In this document: positions 26,588 through 35,307 of the stretch, piece by piece | Position numbering within the stretch: the stretch's first letter is position 1 | Layout: the number at the start of each line of letters is the position of its first letter | Source of the DNA: Sinomonas atrocyanea | Lineage (GTDB): Bacteria; Actinomycetota; Actinomycetes; Actinomycetales; Micrococcaceae | Direction: 5' to 3' | Assembly: GCF_030812675.1 (NCBI RefSeq) | Contig: NZ_JAUSTE010000012.1 | Span: 1 to 64,000 of the forward strand | Length of the DNA: 64,000 nucleotides | Translations under genes and position numbers: made by a program | Notes under the pieces: generated by a model | Seen by the model: the letters and a program-made list of their open reading frames with translations, nothing else | Database searches by the model: none | Told to the model about the DNA's origin: nothing

Positions 26588-27748
26588 GTGGCCCTTGACC
26601 CTGCCGCAGTGCTGGCCGACGGGCTCCTGGAGGAGATCCGTTCGCGCGCGCCCGGCTACGACGAGCGCAACGAGTTCTTCCAGGAGGACCTCGACGCCCT
26701 CGTCGCGGCCGCGTACCTGAAGGCCTTCGTCCCGGAGGGCGAGGGCGGGCTGGGAGCCGGGGTGGCCGACGTCGTCCGTCTCCAGCGGCGCCTCGCCCAG
26801 GCCGCGCCCGCCACGGCCCTCGCCGTCAACATGCACCTCGTATGGACCGGCGTGGCGAAGATGCTGGCGGACCGGGGGGACGCGAGCCTTGCCTTCGTCC
26901 TCGACGAGGCCGCCGCGGGGGAGGTGTTCGCCTTCGGCGTCTCGGAGGCCGGCAACGACGCCGTGCTCTTCGACTCCGTGACCGAGGCCGTCCCACAGCC
27001 CGATGGCGGCTACAGCTTCACGGGCACGAAGGTCTTCACGAGCCTCGCTCCGGCCTGGACCCGCATGGGGACGTTCGGCAAGGATACGACCGGGGAGGAA
27101 CCTGCCCTCGTGTGGGGGTTCATCCGCCGCGACCGGCCAGGCTGGCGGCACCTCGACGACTGGAACACGCTCGGCATGCGCGCGAGCCAGTCACGCACCA
27201 CGGTCCTGGAGGGCGCTGTGGCGCCGTCCGACCGGATCGTGCGCCGGCTGCCGGTGGGCCCGCACCCCGACCTGCTTGTGTTCGGCATCTTCGCGGTGTT
27301 CGAGACGCTGCTCGCGGCCGTGTACACCGGCATCGCCGAGCGCGCCCTGGACCTCGCGGTCGAGGCCGCCCACCGCCGCCGCTCGCACCGCAGCGGCGGC
27401 CGGCCCTACTCGCAGGACCCGGACATCCGGTGGCAGATTGCGGAGCTCGCCATGGCCGTCGACGCGATCGTCCCGCAGCTCGACGCCGTCGCCGCGGACC
27501 TGGACGCCGGGGCGGACCGGGGGAGCGCCTGGTTCCGGCACCTGAGCGGCCTCAAGCACCGTGCCACCCAGACCGCGAAGGCCGTGGTGGACGGCGCGAT
27601 GCGCGTGGGCGGGGGCGGCGGCTACTTCCGCGGCCATGAGCTCGAACGGCTGTACCGGGACGTCCTCGCGGGCCTCTACCACCCCTCCGATCCCGAGTCG
27701 GCGCACTCGACCGTCGCGACGAACCTCCTGGGGCCGCTCGAGGATTAG
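26588..27748 (+). CDS. Acyl-CoA dehydrogenase-fold flavoprotein (possibly DszC/SfnB-like)
   Basis: The 386-aa protein has acyl-CoA dehydrogenase domains: an N-terminal helical domain, the FGVSEAGNDAV beta-domain motif, and a C-terminal helical domain ending GGGGYFRGHELERLYRDVLAGLYHP. The C-terminal block resembles the type 2 domain of flavin-dependent monooxygenases (DszC-like) more than the catalytic glutamate region of classical dehydrogenases, so either activity is possible. The start is GTG at 26588 after GAGAGGAGGGGG. It may be cotranscribed with the M20 gene and faces the XRE regulator. Confidence 0.82.
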   Translation: MALDPAAVLADGLLEEIRSRAPGYDERNEFFQEDLDALVAAAYLKAFVPEGEGGLGAGVADVVRLQRRLAQAAPATALAVNMHLVWTGVAKMLADRGDASLAFVLDEAAAGEVFAFGVSEAGNDAVLFDSVTEAVPQPDGGYSFTGTKVFTSLAPAWTRMGTFGKDTTGEEPALVWGFIRRDRPGWRHLDDWNTLGMRASQSRTTVLEGAVAPSDRIVRRLPVGPHPDLLVFGIFAVFETLLAAVYTGIAERALDLAVEAAHRRRSHRSGGRPYSQDPDIRWQIAELAMAVDAIVPQLDAVAADLDAGADRGSAWFRHLSGLKHRATQTAKAVVDGAMRVGGGGGYFRGHELERLYRDVLAGLYHPSDPESAHSTVATNLLGPLED

Positions 27749-27774
27749 CGGGCCGGGCACCTCCAGGGATCCGG

Positions 27775-29070
27775 CTATCCGGCTCTCACGGGCCCGACCG
27801 GGTCTGGAACGGCATGAGGAGCGTCGCCCTGTCCGTGCGCGGACTGCCGCAGCTCAAGGATCCGTTCCTTGGCCCGCTCGGCCTTGAGGGGGATGCCCGC
27901 GTACCTGAACTGCTCGTGCGCCTCCTCCAGGGCCCGCAGCGCCTCGTCGTCCTGGCCGAGGTCCTTCAGGCACTGGCCGTACAGGAGGCACGCCTCCGCC
28001 GTGACGTGCGGGCCGAGGAGGTTCCTCTCCCTGTGGATGCCCTGGAGGATCTGGGCCGACTGCGCCAGCTGCCCCGTCAGGTAGAGCCACCGGGCACGGA
28101 CCAGCGCGGTTTCGAGCTGGTCGGCATCGCTGCCGCCCGCGATAGCAAGCGCCAGTTCGGCGCGCTCGATCGCCGTGATGGTGTCCGGGCCGAGGATGCC
28201 TCCATCGAGCCGCGCCGCCGCAGCACTCCTGTTGAAGCAGGCCCATAGCTCGATGTCCTCGAGGGCCAGCAGGAACTGGGCGGCCCGCTCGTGGTGCCGC
28301 GCACCCTCGGCCTCGTCTGACCGCACGAAGGCAACCTTCCCGATGACCCACTCCGCCCGGCAGACCAGGCGGTCCATGGCGGCCTTCGCCACGAGCGCAC
28401 CGAGGTTCGCGCACCACTCCCACGCAGCCTCGGTCCTGCCGCTGTCCGCGAGCGCGTGGATGAGCGTGCACAGCGACGCGACGCGGGTCGCGGAGCGGCC
28501 CGGGAGGCCCTCGGAGAGCTCGGTGGCGCGGTGGGCGTGCTCGACCGCGGCCTCGAGCCGCCCGTGGCGGTGGCAGATCTCGGCGTAGAGCTGGTGGGCC
28601 CGGGCCTCGAGCTCCCGGTCGCCGGCGAGCGCGGAGTGCTCGAGCAGGTCGCGCGCGGTACGGAGGGACCTCGTGAGCCGGCCCTCCCGCATGAGGCATT
28701 CGGCCTGGATGAAGGTCATCTCCCACCAGCCGGACGTGTCCGACCCTTCCTCGGCCAGACGCGCGGCAATCGCGGCGTGGGACGAGGCCCGCGCGTACTC
28801 GCGGACGTCGCAGGCCGCCTGCGCGCACAGGCTCGAGAAGACGTACTCGGCCTCCCCGACCATGGGCGGCCCGCTCCACCACGGCATGGCGTGGGGTGCG
28901 CTGGCCAGCCGCCCCGCGAGCTCCTGGATCGCCTGCGCCGAGGGCTCGAGGCGCCCGGTCTCCAGCATCGAGATGTAGCTCGGCTCGTAGGCGCCTTCGC
29001 CCAACTGCGCCTGGGTGAGTCCGCGCCGGAGGCGTTCGGCCCGGAGCATCCTTCCGAATTCGATCCCCAT
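27775..29070 (-). CDS. XRE-family regulator with TPR domain
   Basis: The 431-aa protein has an N-terminal XRE helix-turn-helix (residues about 5-60, RAERLRRGLTQAQLGEGAYEPSYISMLETGRLEPS) and then a long array of TPR-like helical repeats to the end. The architecture resembles peptide- or metabolite-sensing regulators and Streptomyces-type TPR regulators. The ATG at 29070, with AGAGG upstream, is preferred over a start 13 codons earlier. It is divergent from the polysaccharide synthase gene; the shared 384-base region holds a paired inverted motif that it may bind (inference). Confidence 0.88.
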   Translation of the reverse strand: MGIEFGRMLRAERLRRGLTQAQLGEGAYEPSYISMLETGRLEPSAQAIQELAGRLASAPHAMPWWSGPPMVGEAEYVFSSLCAQAACDVREYARASSHAAIAARLAEEGSDTSGWWEMTFIQAECLMREGRLTRSLRTARDLLEHSALAGDRELEARAHQLYAEICHRHGRLEAAVEHAHRATELSEGLPGRSATRVASLCTLIHALADSGRTEAAWEWCANLGALVAKAAMDRLVCRAEWVIGKVAFVRSDEAEGARHHERAAQFLLALEDIELWACFNRSAAAARLDGGILGPDTITAIERAELALAIAGGSDADQLETALVRARWLYLTGQLAQSAQILQGIHRERNLLGPHVTAEACLLYGQCLKDLGQDDEALRALEEAHEQFRYAGIPLKAERAKERILELRQSAHGQGDAPHAVPDPVGPVRAG

Positions 29071-29233
29071 CAGCTGTACCTCTTCTGAGACAGGGTGCTC
29101 CGAGGGCACCGGGCACGAGAGCGGGGCCGGCGGTTCCGCTCCCGCCCTGCCTCCGCGATGGCTCCTCCCGGGACGTCTCGACGACGGGCCATTCCCGGTC
29201 CCCCTGCCATCGCAGACGAGTGAATCCCAGCAC

Positions 29234-29307
29234 CCGTTGCGCCCGCGTTATCGGCCGCCGGCGCCGAGCGGGCGCCCCCGCCCCGAGCGATAACGGCGAC
29301 GCAACGG
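29234..29307. promoter_or_regulatory. Paired inverted 20-bp motif between the XRE regulator and the polysaccharide synthase
   Basis: The 20-base element at 29234-29253 (CCGTTGCG, 4 bases, CGTTATCG) recurs inverted at 29288-29307 (CGATAACG, 4 bases, CGCAACGG). The outer 8-base blocks are identical in both copies and only the central 4 bases differ. The two lie 34 bases apart in the middle of a divergent promoter region. The rest of 29071-29454 shows no gene. Confidence 0.65.
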
Positions 29308-29454
29308 CCCTCCCGCTCTACTCCTTCTACGGAGCCAAAAGCTCACCGGGCCACCAGGGAGACCGGACAGCCAGTTCACTCCGGCGCGTGCAGTGCACGA
29401 GCCGAGGGCCCTCCCCAATCCAACCGCGCTGCCTTACTTCTTGGGGGTTCCTCC

Positions 29455-31854
29455 ATGAGACGTCCGCAACCCGGCGCAGGGAAGCCCGTCTTCTTCGACC
29501 CGAGCGGAAACCGGTGGTCGCGGGTGCTCGGCACCCTCGTTACGGTGCTCATCGTCCTGACCGTGCCGCTCGTGTGGATCCTGCCCAGTGCCACGGCTCC
29601 GCTGTGGGCCGTCTCCCAGAACGGCGACCCGTCGTATCCCCGCCAGCTGCTGGCCAAGGACGATGTCGAGGACATGCCGGTCGTCGGGGACGAGAACGGG
29701 ATCTTCCAGAGGATCGAGCTCACCGTGCGCCAGGGCCGGAACGTCTACCTCAAGGACCCCTTCAGCAACACCATCTTCCGGCAGGCGACTCCGGACGAGG
29801 CCAGGACCATCGGCGACCACCCGTACGTCATCGACAACTGGGGGGTCCCCGACGACAAGCAGCTGATCCTCACGTTCGACGACGGCCCGGACCCGCGGAA
29901 CACGCCGGCTCTCCTGGACCTGCTGTCCAAGGAGAAGGTGCCGGCGACCTTCTTCAACGTGGGCTACGAGATGTCTGCCTTCCCTGAGCTCGTCCAGCGG
30001 GAGGTCCGAGAGGGCCACATGGTCGGGAACCACACCCTCACCCACGCGAGCTTCACCAACAACCCCGACGTCATCAACCGCGAGGAGCTGATCGGCAACG
30101 ACCACCTCATCCGGGGCCTCACCGGCTACGCGTCGCGCATGTTCCGCCTCCCCGAGGGCAACCCCCAGGGCAACCCCGTCGGTGTCCTCGAGGCCCAGCA
30201 GCTCGGCTACATCCACGTGGACTTCGACCTCGACACCGAGGACTGGTCGTACCCGCCGGGCGTGCCCGTCCCCACGCCGGAGCTGGACGGCAGGGGCCAC
30301 GTGGTCCTCATGCATGACGGCGGCGGAGACCGGACGGCCACCGTCCACATGCTCCAGGACTTCATCACCAAGGCCAAGGCCGAGGGCTACACCTTCACGA
30401 CGCTGGCACCTCTGCTGACCCCCCAGGAGCTGCCGCAGAAGATCACTCCCAACGCCGATGACCTGACAACGGTGGCGGTCGGCGCATCGCTGACCCTCGT
30501 CCCGGACATCGTCATCTCGTGGCTGTTCTGGTTCGGGATCGGGTCGCTGACCCTCATGTCCGTCCTGTACGTCATCCTCGCCCTCATCTCCAACGGCCGG
30601 CAGCACCGGAAGCGCTGGGAGGCGATCCCCGAGGCGCAGCTGCCCTTCGTCAGTGTGATCCTCCCGGTCTTCAACGAGGAAGCCGTGGTCACCAAGACCC
30701 TCGATGCGCTCCGGGCCAGCGACTACCCGGCCTTCGAGGTCGTGGCGGTGAACGACGGATCGACCGACCGCACGCTGGCCATCCTGCGGGAGTATGCCCG
30801 CTCCTGGCCGCAGCTGCGGGTGGTGGACCAGCCGAACGGCGGCAAGTCCGCAGCGAGCAACAACGGGATCGCCCACTCCCGCGGCGAGGTCATCGTCACG
30901 CTCGACGGCGACACGATCTTCGAGCCGCAGACGATCAGGATGTTCGCCCGGCACTTCCTGGACCCGTCACACAAGAAGCCGCTCGGCGCCGTGGCAGGCC
31001 ACGTGAAGGTCGGCAACCGGCACAACATCGTCACGGCCTGGCAGGCCCTCGAGTACATCTCCGGCATCTGCGTCACGAGGATGGCCGAGGGCGCCGTCGG
31101 CGCGATCTCCATCGTGCCCGGGGCCTGCGCCGCCTGGCGGCGGGAGGCCCTGGTCCGCGCCGGCGGCTACTCCCACGACACCCTGGCCGAGGACTCGGAT
31201 CTCACCCTCACCATCCAGAGCCTGGGCTACAGCATCGTCCAGGAGAACAAGGCGGTGGCCTGGACGGAGGCCCCCATGACCCTCAAGGGCCTCGCCAAGC
31301 AGCGCCTGCGCTGGACCTACGGCAACATCCAGGCGCTGTACAAGCACCGGCGCATGCTGTTCAACCCCCGCTACGGGGTCCTCGGACTCGTGAGCATGCC
31401 CTACGCGCTGATCTCGGTGCTCATCCCGCTGGTCTTCATGCCGATGACCTTCGTGGTCGCCGGCCTCATCCTGGCCCAGGGCCAGTGGGCGCCGATCGCG
31501 ATCTTCGCCGCCTTCGTGGCCGGTGCGCACCTCATCATCTCCACCGTGGCCGTGGTCATGGTCCGCGAGAGCCCGCGCCACCTCCTGATGGTGCCGCTCT
31601 ATCGGCTCATCTACGAGCCGCTGCGGGCCTACGTGCTCTACGGGTCCCTCGTGCACGCCGCACGCGGGCGCATGGTGGGCTGGTACCGCCCCGAGCGGAC
31701 CAACAGTGTGGCGGTCCCCTCGGCCGCGACCCAGACCGTCCAGGCACCGGCGCGCGAGAAGCCGCGCCCGGGCAAGCCTGCTGTCGTTCCCGTGCTCTCC
31801 ACAGAAGCAAGCCCTGCCCGCGCTGTCCAAGGACCACCGGTGAGCACGGGCTGA
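29455..31854 (+). CDS. Bifunctional polysaccharide deacetylase - GT2 polysaccharide synthase
   Basis: One 799-aa polypeptide couples polymerisation and deacetylation of a (probably GlcNAc-based) exopolysaccharide at the membrane. After an N-terminal membrane helix (about residues 25-45) comes an extracytoplasmic NodB domain with LTFDDGPDP (about 140), the zinc motif GNHTLTH, the RLPEGNP arch and LMHDGGGDR. A helix near 345-375 returns to the cytoplasm, where a GT2 domain has VNDGST (about 431), DGDT (about 483), ED (about 578) and QRLRW (about 616), the processive synthase set. Three to four membrane helices follow (about 645-740). The ATG follows a weak ribosome site. A GH18-like lipoprotein starts 3 bases after its stop. 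Confidence 0.9.
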   Translation: MRRPQPGAGKPVFFDPSGNRWSRVLGTLVTVLIVLTVPLVWILPSATAPLWAVSQNGDPSYPRQLLAKDDVEDMPVVGDENGIFQRIELTVRQGRNVYLKDPFSNTIFRQATPDEARTIGDHPYVIDNWGVPDDKQLILTFDDGPDPRNTPALLDLLSKEKVPATFFNVGYEMSAFPELVQREVREGHMVGNHTLTHASFTNNPDVINREELIGNDHLIRGLTGYASRMFRLPEGNPQGNPVGVLEAQQLGYIHVDFDLDTEDWSYPPGVPVPTPELDGRGHVVLMHDGGGDRTATVHMLQDFITKAKAEGYTFTTLAPLLTPQELPQKITPNADDLTTVAVGASLTLVPDIVISWLFWFGIGSLTLMSVLYVILALISNGRQHRKRWEAIPEAQLPFVSVILPVFNEEAVVTKTLDALRASDYPAFEVVAVNDGSTDRTLAILREYARSWPQLRVVDQPNGGKSAASNNGIAHSRGEVIVTLDGDTIFEPQTIRMFARHFLDPSHKKPLGAVAGHVKVGNRHNIVTAWQALEYISGICVTRMAEGAVGAISIVPGACAAWRREALVRAGGYSHDTLAEDSDLTLTIQSLGYSIVQENKAVAWTEAPMTLKGLAKQRLRWTYGNIQALYKHRRMLFNPRYGVLGLVSMPYALISVLIPLVFMPMTFVVAGLILAQGQWAPIAIFAAFVAGAHLIISTVAVVMVRESPRHLLMVPLYRLIYEPLRAYVLYGSLVHAARGRMVGWYRPERTNSVAVPSAATQTVQAPAREKPRPGKPAVVPVLSTEASPARAVQGPPVSTG

Positions 31855-31857
31855 CCC

Positions 31858-33051
31858 ATGGCCCCTCCGTCCTCACAGCGCAGAACCCCCTTCCAGCTGC
31901 TCAGGCTGGGACCTCTGGCCGCCGCCGTGGCGCTGGGCGCGGCGCTCGCAGCCTGCTCGGCCGGCGCTGCCGGCGGCCCCGGCAGCCAGCCGTCGGACGG
32001 CCAGGCATCGGGGAGCCCGGCACCGCCCACCGACTCCGCGTCGCCCTCGCCCTCCTCGTCCACCCACGGCAGCGCGCCGTGGTTCGGCGGCTATGCCGAC
32101 GTGACCCTGAAGCCGCTCTACCCCTTCGACGACACCACCTCGGACGGCAGGGCCGTCCTCGCCTTCGTCATCGCGGAGCCGGGCAACCCGTGCGAGCCGT
32201 CGTGGGGCGGCCAGTACTCGTTGGACAAGGCAGCGGCCGAGCTGGACCTCGACCAGCGCGTGAGCCGGCTGCGGCAGAAGGGGCACGGGGTGGCGCTCTC
32301 CTTCGGGGGGGCCGCGGGCGAAGAGCTGGCGAGGGCCTGCCCGGACGCGCGGGCGCTCGCCCAGGCCTACAGGAAGGTGATCGACCGGTACGCCCCCGAT
32401 GTCCTCGACTTCGACATCGAGGCCAAGAACCTCTCCGATGTCGGGGCAACCGAACGGCGTGCCCAGGCCCTCCGCCAGGTCGCAGGGGAGGTGGGCGCGG
32501 CCCGCATGCCCCAGGTGTGGCTCACGCTGCCCGTCACGGCCCAGGGGCTGACCGCTGAAGCGTCCGCCGTCGTCCTCCAGACGCTCCGCGGAGGCGTCGA
32601 CGTGGCGGGCGTGAACATCATGACCATGGACTACGAGGGCCCCGCGTCGGGCCAGAAGATGCTGGCGACCTCGATCCAGGCCGCCACGAGCACGCACGGG
32701 CAGCTCGTGCAGCTGTTCGGGCTGGGGCGCGGCCAGGAGGCTGCCGCGTGGAAGAAGCTCGGCCTCACCCCGATGATCGGAGTCAACGACGTCCTGGGGG
32801 AGACGTTCGACCTCCAGGCAGCCCAGGGCCTGAACAAGTTCATCCACGACCACGGAATCGCCCGCCTGTCCATGTGGTCCCTCAACCGGGACCGCCCCTG
32901 CTCCCCGGGAGAGAGCCAGAGGCAGGACGGCACCGGCGAGCCCGAGGCCGCGGACACCTGCAGCGGCGTGGGCCATGCCCGCGGCGCCTTCGCGGCGGCG
33001 CTCTCCTCCGGCCTCCTGCCCTCCGCGCCGGCGGCTGCCGCGTCCTCCTGA
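31858..33051 (+). CDS. GH18-like (chitinase-family) lipoprotein
   Basis: The 397-aa exported protein has a lipoprotein signal with lipobox LAAC (Cys about residue 33), a Ser/Pro/Ala linker to about residue 72, then a TIM-barrel domain starting APWFGGYADV. The GH18 catalytic signature DxxDxDxE is present as DVLDFDIE (about residues 180-187); the last Glu is the expected acid. The MTMDYEG strand also fits GH18. It is coupled to the synthase gene (3-base gap), suggesting trimming or release of the same polymer (inference). The start ATG is immediate and there is no separate promoter. Confidence 0.86.
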   Translation: MAPPSSQRRTPFQLLRLGPLAAAVALGAALAACSAGAAGGPGSQPSDGQASGSPAPPTDSASPSPSSSTHGSAPWFGGYADVTLKPLYPFDDTTSDGRAVLAFVIAEPGNPCEPSWGGQYSLDKAAAELDLDQRVSRLRQKGHGVALSFGGAAGEELARACPDARALAQAYRKVIDRYAPDVLDFDIEAKNLSDVGATERRAQALRQVAGEVGAARMPQVWLTLPVTAQGLTAEASAVVLQTLRGGVDVAGVNIMTMDYEGPASGQKMLATSIQAATSTHGQLVQLFGLGRGQEAAAWKKLGLTPMIGVNDVLGETFDLQAAQGLNKFIHDHGIARLSMWSLNRDRPCSPGESQRQDGTGEPEAADTCSGVGHARGAFAAALSSGLLPSAPAAAASS

Positions 33052-33087
33052 CAGCCTCCGGCGGCATTCCGGCGCCGGAGGCGTCAA

Positions 33088-33145
33088 GAAGCACGACGAC
33101 GGCCGGCGCCCTCCGCGGGGAAGGCGCCGGCCGTCGTCGTGCTTC
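33088..33145. terminator. Strong bidirectional terminator
   Basis: A perfect 23-bp stem (33088-33110 paired with 33123-33145) has a 12-base loop. It lies between the convergent GH18-like and BTAD genes. Confidence 0.9.
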
Positions 33146-33175
33146 AGAGGCGGCCCTCAGCGTTCGGTACGGCAC

Positions 33176-33916
33176 TCACCGTTCGGTCCGGGAGGCCGCT
33201 GCCCTCGCAGCCCATCCGGCCTGGGGGCGCGCGGCGGCTGGGCCGCGGTTGACGACCTGCCGCTCGGCCGGGGCCACCCCCATCTCGGTCCACAGCCTGC
33301 GCCGGAACTCGAGCAGGGTGCGCTGGGCGTCCGCACGGCTTCCACTGTCGGTCTGCGCCCGGCTGATGAGCTTGTGCGCCGACTCGCGCAGCGGCTCGAG
33401 CGCGGCCGCATAGCGGGCGGCCGAGATCGCGGCCTCGTAGTTGCCCGTCGCGAGATGGTTCCGGGCGATCGCCTCGAGCGCCAGCACGCGCAGTCCGCGG
33501 AGGCGCTCCTGTTCGTACATGACCCAGTCGTCGTACCACCCCGGCAGCAGCTCGGAGCCGAAGAGGAAGTCCTCGGCGCCCGGCCCCGGCAGGCCGCCGG
33601 CGAGCGCCTTCTGGGCCACCCAGCGCAGCCGGTCGAGATCGACGATGATGCCGTCGGCAAGCCGGAGCGGGTCCAGGCTGCGGTCCAGCAGGTCCGGCAG
33701 CTGGTGGCGGAGCTTGAAGACGGAGGACCTGAGATTGCCGGCGGCCTGGTGCTCGCTGCTCTCCGGCCACAGGAGCCCCGCGAGATAGCTGCGGGGACGG
33801 CTGCCCATGAGGGCCAGCGAGGCGACGAGCCGCTGCTGGCGCCTGCCGATCGGCAGCGGAGTGCCGTCCCTGAGCAGCTCCCAGGACCCCAAGAGATGCA
33901 GTTCCCAAGCCACCAT
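33176..33916 (-). CDS. BTAD-domain transcriptional regulator (SARP-like)
   Basis: The 246-aa protein has an OmpR-type winged helix (about residues 1-95, WELHLLGSWELLRDGTPLPIGRRQQRLVASLAL) followed by a bacterial transcriptional activation domain (about 100-230, LPGWYDDWVMYEQERLR ... YEAAISAARYAAALEPLRESAH). This is the minimal SARP layout without an ATPase or sensor domain. The ATG at 33916 is supported by AGGGGG and by the start of the family domain. Its target is unknown; direct repeats upstream of it and of the divergent lipoprotein gene are candidates. Confidence 0.87.
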   Translation of the reverse strand: MVAWELHLLGSWELLRDGTPLPIGRRQQRLVASLALMGSRPRSYLAGLLWPESSEHQAAGNLRSSVFKLRHQLPDLLDRSLDPLRLADGIIVDLDRLRWVAQKALAGGLPGPGAEDFLFGSELLPGWYDDWVMYEQERLRGLRVLALEAIARNHLATGNYEAAISAARYAAALEPLRESAHKLISRAQTDSGSRADAQRTLLEFRRRLWTEMGVAPAERQVVNRGPAAARPQAGWAARAAASRTER

Positions 33917-34100
33917 GGATGCTCGACCCCCTTCGCCGACTAGCACGGGAGCCGGGGCGGCCGGTGCCGTCCCGGGCTCGTCGGGCCCTCCGTCTCCCGC
34001 ATCACATCCGTGTGTGAAACTCGGGGCCCGGCTCCAGTAGACAACCCCCGCTCCGCCGCGGTCACGAGTGGTGTCCACGCGAATGGGCGGGGGCGTCCGG

Positions 34101-34147
34101 GCGGCCACTACTCGAACGGTACGCACCCGCGCGCGGCCGACTACTCG
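34101..34147. promoter_or_regulatory. Direct repeats in the BTAD/lipoprotein divergent region
   Basis: GCGGCCACTACTCG (34101-34114) recurs as GCGGCCGACTACTCG (34133-34147) with one extra base, 32 bp start to start, about three helical turns. SARP/BTAD regulators typically bind direct repeats. The rest of 33917-34248 shows no gene. Confidence 0.4.
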
Positions 34148-34248
34148 GGCTGAATCTGCCGGCAGAAGGGCTGCGAAAGGCCCTTGACCTCGTCCCGGAA
34201 GGGCGCGCACTATCTGTCCACCGGACGCCAGTTCCAGGGAGGTCTGCC

Positions 34249-34920
34249 ATGGGGAAGCGCCGCTCCCGCACGGTATCCAACGCGCCGCCCTCCCCCCTGC
34301 GCGCCGGCCTGCTGGCCGCTGCGCTCGCGGCCTCCCTCGGCCTCGCCGCGTGCGGAACGCCGCAGCCGCTCCCGACGGGGCCCGGCGCAGAGGGCGCCGC
34401 GGGGCCGACCCCCACTCTGGCGCCCGTGCCGAGCGAGACAGCGACCACCGTCCCCGCCGCCGTCGGGCCGCTCACCGATCCGTCGCAGTTCCAGAGCGCG
34501 CCGGCGCGTGCGGTCGCGATCCTGAAGACGAGCGCGAACTGGTACAGGGACCGGTTCGACCAGGGGCACCAGTACCTGCTGGCCCACGACACGGACAGGT
34601 TCGAGCTGTGGTGGAACATCATGGACCAGGGCGGGCTCGTCTCCACCGCCCAGACAGCGTTCGGTGACGCCGCCGACGTCTACGGGGGCAACGAGCCGCA
34701 GCCGGTGGACGACTGGAGCGTGATCATGGGCGACCAAGGCGAGCTCCAGGCCGCCGCGACGGCGTGGCACACGAGCCAGACGGAAGCCGACTACGCCCGA
34801 GTGCTCGCGGCCCTCGACCACGCGGACCGGACGATCGATGCGCTCGCGCCCGGCATCACGATCCCGCGCTCCCACGGGAAGATCGCGGTGCCGCTGCCCT
34901 ACGTCGCCCCGCATTCGTGA
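34249..34920 (+). CDS. Lipoprotein of unknown function
   Basis: The 223-aa protein begins MGKRRSRTVSNAPPSPLRAG and has a lipobox LAAC (Cys about residue 35), a Pro/Thr linker to about residue 80 and a helical domain (residues about 85-205) rich in Trp, His and Asp (NWYRDRFDQGHQYLLAHDTDRFELWWNIMDQGG). The helical domain is not recognised. GGGAGG precedes the ATG. It stands alone, divergent from the BTAD regulator, which may control it (inference). Confidence 0.78.
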   Translation: MGKRRSRTVSNAPPSPLRAGLLAAALAASLGLAACGTPQPLPTGPGAEGAAGPTPTLAPVPSETATTVPAAVGPLTDPSQFQSAPARAVAILKTSANWYRDRFDQGHQYLLAHDTDRFELWWNIMDQGGLVSTAQTAFGDAADVYGGNEPQPVDDWSVIMGDQGELQAAATAWHTSQTEADYARVLAALDHADRTIDALAPGITIPRSHGKIAVPLPYVAPHS

Positions 34921-34969
34921 CAGCCCGCGCAGGTCTCCGGGAGCCGGCGCGACGTGCCGGGGGCCCCGG

Positions 34970-35218
34970 CTACGCCGTCCGCTCGACCAGCATCACCTTG
35001 CGGCGGAGCCAGTACTGACGGCCCCCGCCCATGTACAGGCGGCTCCGCTCGAGCTCCCAGCGGCCGTACTCGGAGTGCTCGCGCACCCGCTGGCGGGCGT
35101 CCGCGAGCGAGTCTCCGGGCCCCACCGAGAGGACCAGGTACTCGTACTGCCGCCCGGGTCCCGCGGGGCGGCCCCCCGCGGCGAGCGACTGCGTCGTGGA
35201 GAGGATCCGCTCCTTCAT
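34970..35218 (-). CDS. Small basic protein, DUF5703-like
   Basis: The 82-aa protein (YEYLVLSVGPGDSLADARQRVREHSEYGRWELERSRLYMGG...WLRRKVM) matches the pattern of a small conserved actinobacterial family (DUF5703) of unknown function. The ATG at 35218 has GAGG upstream. A start 22 codons earlier is possible but adds low-complexity sequence. It is divergent from the acidic protein. Confidence 0.75.
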   Translation of the reverse strand: MKERILSTTQSLAAGGRPAGPGRQYEYLVLSVGPGDSLADARQRVREHSEYGRWELERSRLYMGGGRQYWLRRKVMLVERTA

Positions 35219-35307
35219 GGCCCTCGCTTCCTCATGCTGCTGCCGCGCCCGCCGGTGCCCGACCGGGTACCTAGGCGCGCCCAATGGTTTCAGACTACCG
35301 TTGCACC

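Noticed and set aside
33088-33145. Perfect 23-bp inverted repeat as an insertion-sequence relic
   Set aside because: Only 12 bases separate the arms and it lies between two convergent genes, so a terminator explains it.
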